A DNA stretch of 22,780 nucleotides from a virus, in IMG/VR virus record IMGVR_UViG_3300030382_000316, positions 352 through 23,131 of that record. One strand, 5' to 3'. The notes beneath the pieces are model-generated. The model ran no database searches. It was not told where the DNA came from and saw only the letters and a program-made list of their open reading frames with translations. The translations under genes were made by a program, and so were the position numbers. This document shows, in pieces, positions 13,158 through 18,292 of the stretch (positions are counted from its first letter, which is position 1; each line of letters begins with the position of its first letter).

Positions 13158-13433
13158 CTATTTCTGGCTTTGAGCCACATAGTCTTGGATCTTATTGCGA
13201 TACTTAGCTGGTAGACTTTTCTTATCGAATAGCTTGCTAGCTTGATCGAAAGTAAATCGTCCTTCCTTAGTCTCATTCCAGAGGCAGCCTTGGATTTGCT
13301 TAGATACTCTGTAGTTAGGCTTGCCGCCTATAGAGCCACAAAGTCTGAAGCTTAAGCCGCGTATTTGTCCCCATGTTGCTGGACCTTTTCTAGTCGCAGC
13401 AGGAACTTGATTTATATCGAATGTTTCAGTCAT
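13158..13433 (-). CDS. Hypothetical protein (91 aa), the only gene in the central regulatory region
   Basis: Not recognised. The product has PATWGQIRGLSFRLCGSIGG and later EGRFTFDQASKLFDKKSLPA, and ends in a basic helix (KYRNKIQDYVAQ). The look is of a small helical DNA-binding or regulatory protein. The frame is open to an ATG at 13502, giving 114 residues. However, the ATG at 13433 has an AGGA site 9 bases upstream, and composition drops from about 45 to 28 percent G+C before it, so the shorter start is preferred. It lies beside the candidate origin and under the leftward promoter at 14197, a place where phages often keep a replication initiator or regulator. Confidence 0.6.
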   Translation of the reverse strand: MTETFDINQVPAATRKGPATWGQIRGLSFRLCGSIGGKPNYRVSKQIQGCLWNETKEGRFTFDQASKLFDKKSLPAKYRNKIQDYVAQSQK

Positions 13434-13487
13434 GATATTTTGTCCTATATTAGTTAAGTTATTGAGACTATTAGATAAATTACGAAT

Positions 13488-13577
13488 ATCTGAGAAGTCC
13501 ATTTGGAGATTACTTAGTGTAATAGAAAACTTGTTTTCGTTAATTGCACTTAGGAATTCTATGTGGACTTCTCAGAT
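13488..13577. repeat. Large imperfect inverted repeat (about 90 bp) upstream of the 13158-13433 gene
   Basis: Outer arms ATCTGAGAAGTCCA (13488-13501) and TGGACTTCTCAGAT (13564-13577) match over 14 bp without error. Inside, AGTGTAAT pairs with ATTGCACT (one wobble) and GAAAAC pairs with GTTTTC across two bases. The whole could fold into one long stem-loop in RNA, or extrude from DNA. It is AT-rich and lies in the leader of the gene below. No open frame supports coding here. Confidence 0.65.
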
Positions 13578-13639
13578 TTCATAATTTTCAATACAAATCA
13601 ATAACTTAAGTAAGATAGGTTATCAAAATACCTGACTGA

Positions 13640-14054
13640 GAGATTTGGTAGAAATTATGTTATCGCTGAGACTAGGGAAGGTTCTGTGGTTGCAACATGT
13701 GGGACATATGCGTGGTTTAAGGTGAATGCCTTGACTTTGTAGCTCTATAGGTGGTGAGACTGAGTACAGCGTAGATATGTGAATCCATGGTTGGATATGG
13801 AAGGAGGCTAGGGAAGGACTGCGTTGTGATTTACTTACGATCAAGCTGGTGAGATAGTTGATTAGAAAAGACACCAGCTAAGTGTTGTGATAAGATACAT
13901 CTCTTCAGACTATGTAGGTGAAAAGACTGAGATAGCATAGGTCACTGATGGCGGGGGGTTATGAAATTTATAGAGATTCCACACCCTTCAACGCGTAGGA
14001 TCTTGTAGAGTAGAACCCCCATGCAGGATCCCCTACCACCCTCCATCCATATAT
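13640..14054 (+). other. Higher-G+C non-coding stretch, candidate structured RNA
   Basis: About 415 bases at roughly 45 percent G+C, compared with 27-28 percent just upstream, without a convincing gene on either strand. The plus strand is G-rich. Several perfect stems can be drawn: AGCTGGTG with CACCAGCT (13844-13851, 13872-13879), GGGGGTT with AACCCCC (13954-13960, 14014-14020), AAGG with CCTT around 13720, and ATCTC with GAGAT near 13900-13930. It ends at a plus-strand terminator-like hairpin (14055-14075). CTAGGGAAGG occurs twice (13672 and 13808). No strong plus-strand promoter is seen at its left edge, and a minus-strand leader from 14162 would cross it instead. RNA identity is unproven. 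Confidence 0.3.
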
Positions 14055-14075
14055 ATGTAATGGTTACATGTTTTT
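14055..14075 (+). terminator. Plus-strand intrinsic terminator-like hairpin
   Basis: ATGTAA, TGG loop, TTACAT, then GTTTTTATA. The 6-bp stem is AT-rich but is followed by five T residues. It has no protein gene upstream on its strand, so it would end a non-coding plus-strand transcript or insulate the terminase promoter. Confidence 0.45.
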
Positions 14076-14123
14076 ATAGAAAATGAATGTAAACCAGTTT
14101 CCCCGAACTTAATAGACTATAAA

Positions 14124-14167
14124 ACTCTTCGTCAGAGTGTACTATCAACCTTGGGGGGGACAAGGTT
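14124..14167 (-). promoter_or_regulatory. Leader hairpins just inside the leftward promoter at 14197
   Basis: AACCTTG (14147-14153) and CAAGGTT (14161-14167) pair over a 7-base loop of GGGGGGA on the plus strand. On the minus transcript this hairpin would be at or near the 5' end. About 10 bases further on, ACTCT and AGAGT (14138-14124) form a second hairpin followed by TTTATAG, a weak terminator pattern. A short leader RNA or attenuation is possible. Confidence 0.35.
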
Positions 14168-14168
14168 C

Positions 14169-14197
14169 ATTGTACAGTCGTAAATGACTTTTGTCAA
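14169..14197 (-). promoter_or_regulatory. Leftward sigma70-type promoter of the divergent pair
   Basis: TTGACA (14197-14192), a 17-base spacer and TACAAT (14174-14169), with a start near 14162. It points into the central region, toward the 13158-13433 gene over 700 bases away. TTGACAAAAG and GACTGTA are mirrored in the rightward promoter at 14214-14241. Confidence 0.72.
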
Positions 14198-14213
14198 TCT
14201 TTTAATTATCTAC

Positions 14214-14241
14214 TTGACAAAAGAGCATATGACTGTAAACT
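14214..14241 (+). promoter_or_regulatory. Rightward sigma70-type promoter of the terminase operon
   Basis: TTGACA (14214-14219), a 16-base spacer and TAAACT (14236-14241). The expected start falls at about 14248, the A of the terminase small-subunit ATG, which has no ribosome-binding sequence before it. CTTTTGTCAA and TTGACAAAAG (14189-14198 and 14214-14223) and the outer TACAGTC and GACTGTA (14173-14179 and 14231-14237) form a mirror-symmetric block with the leftward promoter. Confidence 0.72.
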
Positions 14242-14247
14242 AGATCT

Positions 14248-14670
14248 ATGACTGGTTTACTAAACTCCCTCAACCGCAAGAAAGAATTAACTGTTAAACA
14301 ACAATCATTTCTAGACCATCTCGTTGATACAAACGGAGATGCTAAGAAGTCTGCTGAGTTAGCAGGCTATTCAGGCAATCATTATCAAGTCTTAAAGTCT
14401 CTGAAGAATGAAGTGTTGGAACTTACAACAGAAGTTCTTGCGCAATCTGCACCACAAGCAGCTTTCAAATTACTAGACATCATGAATGCAGATGCGCCAA
14501 TCCCGCAAGCAACCAACAAACTACAAGCAGCACAAACAATACTGGATCGTGTAGGCATTGCAAAGACAGAGCGTTTAGATATAAACCATAAAGTATCCAG
14601 TGGTATTTTTATTATGCCAGAGAAAGAAACAGTAATCATAGACGCGGAAGTTATAAAGGACAGTGAGTGA
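14248..14670 (+). CDS. terS: Terminase small subunit
   Basis: Recognises phage DNA and starts packaging with the large subunit. The 140-residue protein has an N-terminal helix-turn-helix-like block (LTVKQQSFLDHLVDTNGDAK, then KSAELAGYSG), typical of terminase small subunits that bind DNA. A helical oligomerisation part follows (EVLAQSAPQAAFKLLDIMNA, then QAAQTILDRVGIAK). It ends in a short tail (ETVIIDAEVIKDSE). It opens the rightward operon and lies 1.9 kb before the large subunit, separated by small genes. No ribosome site precedes the ATG, and the predicted transcription start is at or next to it, so it may be translated leaderless. Confidence 0.83.
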   Translation: MTGLLNSLNRKKELTVKQQSFLDHLVDTNGDAKKSAELAGYSGNHYQVLKSLKNEVLELTTEVLAQSAPQAAFKLLDIMNADAPIPQATNKLQAAQTILDRVGIAKTERLDINHKVSSGIFIMPEKETVIIDAEVIKDSE

Positions 14671-14851
14671 AGAACTAGACAGCAATAACAAAGCATTCAT
14701 GGATTTTTGTAAGTGGCTATACGATGAGAATTGTTATGAAAGATCACATCACGGTCAAAAACCTTACAAACACTTCGAAGTCTATTATATGACACATACT
14801 AAATGGCTAAGAACACAATATGAAGAACGGTACAATAACAATGGAAATTAA
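14663..14851 (+). CDS. Hypothetical small protein (62 aa) after the terminase small subunit
   Basis: Not recognised. The product is rich in aromatic and charged residues (FMDFCKWLYDENCYERSHHG, about 12-31, then HFEVYYMTHTKWLRTQYEER). It starts at a GTG inside the end of the preceding gene, with 8 bases of overlap. An AAAGGA lies unusually close upstream, so the start could instead be the ATG at 14699. No membrane segment or catalytic motif is seen. Confidence 0.55.
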   Translation: MSEELDSNNKAFMDFCKWLYDENCYERSHHGQKPYKHFEVYYMTHTKWLRTQYEERYNNNGN

Positions 14852-15062
14852 CTACAAGCATTTAGAACAAGAGAATGAGTCTTATTTTAAACATATGTTT
14901 GTTGCGCTGCGCTATGCTTCTAAGTTACTCAAACTTGTAGGCTGTTTAATCATACACGCTTTCTTACCTTTTATCATGTATAATGTCATGCGACCAACAT
15001 TCATGAGAATTAATCAAGAAGACAACGAGCGTAAACTTAGAAACAAGAATGCCGCCGATTAA
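14841..15062 (+). CDS. DUF6356-like membrane protein (73 aa)
   Basis: A small protein with an N-terminal charged helix (LEQENESYFKHMFVALRYAS) and one membrane segment (LLKLVGCLIIHAFLPFIMYNVM, residues about 29-50). A basic tail (RINQEDNERKLRNKN) follows. The H-x-x-x-A-x-x-Y-A and I-H-A-F-x-P-F pattern matches the DUF6356 family, common in marine phages, with no proven role. Starts at 14841 and 14820 are both in frame; the shorter is listed because it reduces overlap with the gene before it, but neither has a good ribosome site. The next gene starts inside its end. Confidence 0.65.
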   Translation: MEINYKHLEQENESYFKHMFVALRYASKLLKLVGCLIIHAFLPFIMYNVMRPTFMRINQEDNERKLRNKNAAD

Positions 15063-15249
15063 ATTCAAACCAACCGAAAAGAATTACGACAGGCGCACAG
15101 ATAAACATACCATCGTACATCATTACATGAAATCTACATCAAAGAAAGATCTATTTGACTATTTAAATTCAAGCAATGCGACACCAAAGAAAACACACAA
15201 GGTTTTAAAAGAACTACAGCGAAGAGGAATAAAAGTAGCATGGAGTTAA
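15049..15249 (+). CDS. Hypothetical basic protein (66 aa), marine-phage type
   Basis: A short basic protein beginning MPPIKFKPTEKNYDRRTDKH, with YMKSTSKKDLFDYLNSSNAT near its centre and a helical basic end (KTHKVLKELQRRGIKVA). Proteins with this layout recur in marine phages near terminase genes, but the function is unknown. It overlaps the DUF6356-like gene by 14 bases and the oxygenase-like gene by 10 bases, so translation is probably coupled. Confidence 0.68.
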   Translation: MPPIKFKPTEKNYDRRTDKHTIVHHYMKSTSKKDLFDYLNSSNATPKKTHKVLKELQRRGIKVAWS

Positions 15250-15953
15250 ATCAAGAAGAACTTAATATGCAAGTACATAGTCTTCCTGCGGCTGTCATGC
15301 TGGAATGTCAATTGCCAGATGATATTATAGATGATCTAAACGAATACTTAGACGAATACAAAGAAACAGCAGAGAAGAAATCATTGGCTGGAACACTTGT
15401 AGGTCAAATACACCAAGGCGAACAACTGCTCATGGACCACAAGCATAAAAGCTTAGAAGATTATTATAGCTTTATAACAACAATGGGAGCAATATACATC
15501 AATACTTTTGCGAATATAACAGGTGCAGAGTTTGAATCGCGTATTGTAGACATTGATGAACTGTGGTCTGTACATAGTTTCGAAGGAGATTATAACCCGA
15601 TACACGATCACGGCACCAAAACTTTGATGGGAATCAGCACAACTTGCTGGACAATGGTTCCAGAACAAATAGGAAAGTTTGGAGAAACACAAAAAGACAA
15701 CGAAAGCAACTACAGCCTATACAATGACTCAGGTGCTTGTGATGGGTTTTTGGCTTTTACTTATGGTCGTAACGAAATAATGAATACCGAGAGATTAAGA
15801 CCACCACAGTCAATATCTTTACAACCTAAGATCGGTAGACAGTTGATGTTTCCATCTTGGATGCAGCACATGGTCTATCCGTTCTTTGGAGACGGAGAAA
15901 GAAGAACAGTCGCAGCGAACTTGAATTGCTGGAAACAAGAAGAATTAAAATAA
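15240..15953 (+). CDS. 2-oxoglutarate/Fe(II) oxygenase-like protein (237 aa)
   Basis: Resembles the phage and cyanophage 2OG-Fe(II) oxygenase family (TIGR02466 type). YNPIHDHGTKTLMGI (about 118-132) supplies the first metal-binding histidine, H122 or H124. GRQLMFPSWMQHMVYPFFGD (199-218) supplies the distal histidine H210, and R221 or R222 in GERRTVAANLN could bind 2-oxoglutarate. The fold is a double-stranded beta-helix. Possible targets are virion proteins, host proteins or nucleic acid; the sequence does not tell which. It lies in the structural arm between the terminase subunits. The ATG at 15240 overlaps the previous gene; an internal ATG at 15267 is an alternative. Confidence 0.75.
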   Translation: MELNQEELNMQVHSLPAAVMLECQLPDDIIDDLNEYLDEYKETAEKKSLAGTLVGQIHQGEQLLMDHKHKSLEDYYSFITTMGAIYINTFANITGAEFESRIVDIDELWSVHSFEGDYNPIHDHGTKTLMGISTTCWTMVPEQIGKFGETQKDNESNYSLYNDSGACDGFLAFTYGRNEIMNTERLRPPQSISLQPKIGRQLMFPSWMQHMVYPFFGDGERRTVAANLNCWKQEELK

Positions 15954-15972
15954 TAATAAAAAAGGAAATAAA

Positions 15973-16161
15973 ATGAGTATAAAAAGAAACTATTGGTATA
16001 TAGGTTTGAGTGAATGGTTTAGAACTAGCTTTCTTGGTGAGACTGTAACAGTACGCGCCAGAAACAAGAAAGGGCATTTCATAAAAGATGATCCTAAAAC
16101 TGAAAAGAACGAAGCTTACATGACAACTAAGAAACCAAGAACCAAGAAAAAAACTAAATGA
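15973..16161 (+). CDS. Hypothetical small basic protein (62 aa)
   Basis: Not recognised. It has an aromatic N-terminal half (NYWYIGLSEWFRTSFLGETV) and a lysine-rich tail (TTKKPRTKKKTK) that should be unstructured and could bind nucleic acid. A clear GGAA ribosome site precedes the ATG. The stop overlaps the next small gene by 4 bases. Confidence 0.6.
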   Translation: MSIKRNYWYIGLSEWFRTSFLGETVTVRARNKKGHFIKDDPKTEKNEAYMTTKKPRTKKKTK

Positions 16162-16247
16162 ATAAAGCCGTAAAGATTATTGCAACTCTTGCAGCAATGC
16201 TTTGGGTAGTTTCAATAATTGGTATTATTAAATTTCATTTATTATGA
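16158..16247 (+). CDS. Tiny membrane peptide (29 aa)
   Basis: The frame starts with an ATGA overlap on the previous stop and ends in another ATGA overlap with the next start. The product is almost entirely one hydrophobic helix (IIATLAAMLWVVSIIGIIKF), so it is a single-pass membrane peptide. Its exact fit between two overlapping genes supports it despite its size. The function is unknown. Confidence 0.6.
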   Translation: MNKAVKIIATLAAMLWVVSIIGIIKFHLL

Positions 16248-16375
16248 CAAAGATTTGGAGACAAAAAGAATGGGAGCAAAAGATTAAGAAGGAACCAGAT
16301 AAACCCTTAACGATTGCGCCTGGAATAATAATTAATAAACAAAAGAAGAAGAAAAAGAATGTTAAATCTTCCTGA
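16244..16375 (+). CDS. Tiny basic peptide (43 aa)
   Basis: Starts at the ATG that overlaps the membrane peptide stop. The product is MTKIWRQKEWEQKIKKEPDK followed by PLTIAPGIII and a lysine-rich end (NKQKKKKKN). It overlaps the next gene by 17 bases. It is probably real because it fills the gap with coupled starts, but nothing tells its function. Confidence 0.5.
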   Translation: MTKIWRQKEWEQKIKKEPDKPLTIAPGIIINKQKKKKKNVKSS

Positions 16376-16652
16376 AGGATATATACGCAAAAGAAGCTCT
16401 ACTATTCCTTTTGGCTATGCAGTAGACGAAGAGTTTACAGGCTATTTAAAACCAATAGATATAGAGATTGAAGCGCTTGATCAAGTTACAAATCTTGTAC
16501 ATCAAAAGGCAATTAGTCTTGCAGAAGGTGTAGAAATATTACAATATAAAACTAATAGAACTCTATCTCGTATGGGGTTAAAGAAAGTAGTAGATAAAAA
16601 ATATGATGAAAGACTGGGAAATAAATCCAAATCTTTACTTGACAGATTCTAA
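16359..16652 (+). CDS. Hypothetical protein upstream of terminase large subunit (97 aa)
   Basis: Not recognised as an enzyme. It is a helical protein: PEGYIRKRSSTIPFGYAVDE near the start, then DIEIEALDQVTNLVHQKAIS and EGVEILQYKTNRTLSRMGLK, ending in a basic stretch. Similar proteins sit just before the large terminase subunit in marine phages. The last 50 bases overlap the terminase large-subunit gene in another frame, a long overlap for this genome. No cysteine, membrane or nucleotide motif is present. Confidence 0.65.
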   Translation: MLNLPEGYIRKRSSTIPFGYAVDEEFTGYLKPIDIEIEALDQVTNLVHQKAISLAEGVEILQYKTNRTLSRMGLKKVVDKKYDERLGNKSKSLLDRF

Positions 16653-18288
16653 AGGCGACTTTATACTAAAGAAAGATGGAACTCCTAAGAAAAAAGGAGG
16701 AAGACCTAAAGGTAGCAAATCTAACTATCATTTCCACACAGAAACAAAAGCTAAGTTTGCTGCAAGAAAATCTTTAAGAGAAAAGAAAAAGACAATAAAA
16801 AGATTAGAGTCTCAGCTTAGTAATAAAAAAGACTATTTAAAGAAACAAGAAAAGACTCTAAAGAAAGTAGGTGGTATAGACGATAATAAAGTTGTTACTA
16901 CAGACGAAGTAAAAGAACTTCCATCTGCAGTACAAAGGCACATAGAAGAAACTGGAACAGGTATTTCTTTTATGCCAAACGAAGGACCACAAACTTCCTT
17001 TTTGGCAGCCGCAGAAAAAGACGTACTATACGGCGGTGCTGCTGGTGGTGGTAAAAGCTTTGCGATGTTAATAGATCCTTTGCGGTATTGTCATGTTAAA
17101 GAACATAGAGCTTTAATACTTAGAAGAACAATGCCAGAGTTGCGAGAACTAATAGATAAAGCTCGTGAGATATATCCTAAAGCATTTAAAGGCGCTAGGT
17201 TTAAAGAAGTAGAAAAGGTGTGGCATTTTCCAAGTGGAGCTAAGATAGAATTTGGATTCTTAGAAAAAGATGCTGATGTCTATCGTTATCAAGGACAAGC
17301 ATATAGTTGGATTGGCTTTGATGAGATAACACATCTACCAACAGAATTTGGTTGGAATTATTTAGCTTCTCGTTTAAGAACTACGAATCCAGCAATTAAA
17401 ACATATTTAAGATGTACAGCTAACCCAGGTGGGGTTGGCGCACATTGGGTTAAAAAAAGATATGTTGAGCCAGTAGAACCTAATACAAGTTTTAAAGGTA
17501 AGGACGGCTTAACAAGAAAATTTATACCAGCTAGATTAATGGATAATCCTTATCTAGCCAAGGACGGAGAATACGAGCGAATGCTGATGTCTCTACCTCC
17601 CATTCAAAGAAGGCAGTTACTTGAAGGGAATTGGGAAGTAAACGAAGGCGCAGCTTTTGTTGAGTTTAATGTAGATCATCATGTTATTCCTCCCTTTGCG
17701 ATTCCGATCCACTGGGAACGAGTAAAAGGAATTGATTACGGTTACGCAGCCGAGAGTTGTTGCTTATGGGCAGCAGTAGATCCCGAAGATAAGACCATCA
17801 TTATATATAGAGAATTATACAAAAAAGGTCTAACAGGGGAAGCTCTCGGTACTAGAATAACTGAGATGGAAATGGATGAAGTCAAGTCTGTGATGGGAGT
17901 ATTAGATACTGCAGCTTGGGCAAGGACAGGATATACAGGTCCAACAATAGGTGAGATGTTATTAAAAGAAGGTCACAAACTGAGACGAGCAGATAAAAAT
18001 AGGATAGCTGGTAAAGTACAGATACACGAACATTTAAAACGTAGAGATCAAACAGGTAGACCTAGATTGCAGATTTTTAATACTTGTGTTAATGTTATAA
18101 AAGAACTTCAAGGGATTCCTCTTTCTAAAAAGAATCCTGAGGATGTTGATACAAATGCACCAGACCATGCGTATGATGCACTAAGATATTTAATAATGAG
18201 TAGACCAAGATTGGATGATCCATTTGATACAATGATACGACTTAAACAACGAGCATACGATCCATCAGATACAGAATTTGGATATTAG
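16603..18288 (+). CDS. terL: Terminase large subunit (packaging ATPase and nuclease) with an AT-hook-like N terminus
   Basis: Pumps phage DNA into the prohead and cuts it. The ATPase has Walker A YGGAAGGGKS (143-152), Walker B WIGFDE (236-241) and coupling motif CTANPGG (271-277). The RNase H-like nuclease has acidic residues D378 (GIDYG), D435 (GVLDTA) and D521/D525 (DHAYDAL). Before the ATPase come about 130 residues that include KKGGRPKGSKSN (30-41), an AT-hook-like core, and a charged coiled-coil helix (about 48-90). This leader is longer than usual. The start overlaps the preceding gene by 50 bases; a second ATG is at 16606. The portal gene follows after 4 bases. Confidence 0.94.
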   Translation: MMKDWEINPNLYLTDSKGDFILKKDGTPKKKGGRPKGSKSNYHFHTETKAKFAARKSLREKKKTIKRLESQLSNKKDYLKKQEKTLKKVGGIDDNKVVTTDEVKELPSAVQRHIEETGTGISFMPNEGPQTSFLAAAEKDVLYGGAAGGGKSFAMLIDPLRYCHVKEHRALILRRTMPELRELIDKAREIYPKAFKGARFKEVEKVWHFPSGAKIEFGFLEKDADVYRYQGQAYSWIGFDEITHLPTEFGWNYLASRLRTTNPAIKTYLRCTANPGGVGAHWVKKRYVEPVEPNTSFKGKDGLTRKFIPARLMDNPYLAKDGEYERMLMSLPPIQRRQLLEGNWEVNEGAAFVEFNVDHHVIPPFAIPIHWERVKGIDYGYAAESCCLWAAVDPEDKTIIIYRELYKKGLTGEALGTRITEMEMDEVKSVMGVLDTAAWARTGYTGPTIGEMLLKEGHKLRRADKNRIAGKVQIHEHLKRRDQTGRPRLQIFNTCVNVIKELQGIPLSKKNPEDVDTNAPDHAYDALRYLIMSRPRLDDPFDTMIRLKQRAYDPSDTEFGY

Positions 18289-18292
18289 ATAA

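Noticed and set aside
13623-13874. An 83-codon minus-strand frame in the central region
   Set aside because: The product is Ser/Pro/Ile-rich without domain or ribosome site, and its composition follows the surrounding non-coding DNA. It was treated as a chance frame.
14385-14696. A 103-codon minus-strand frame over the terminase small subunit
   Set aside because: It lies almost wholly inside a recognised gene on the other strand and has no start signal; Ser/Cys-rich shadow.
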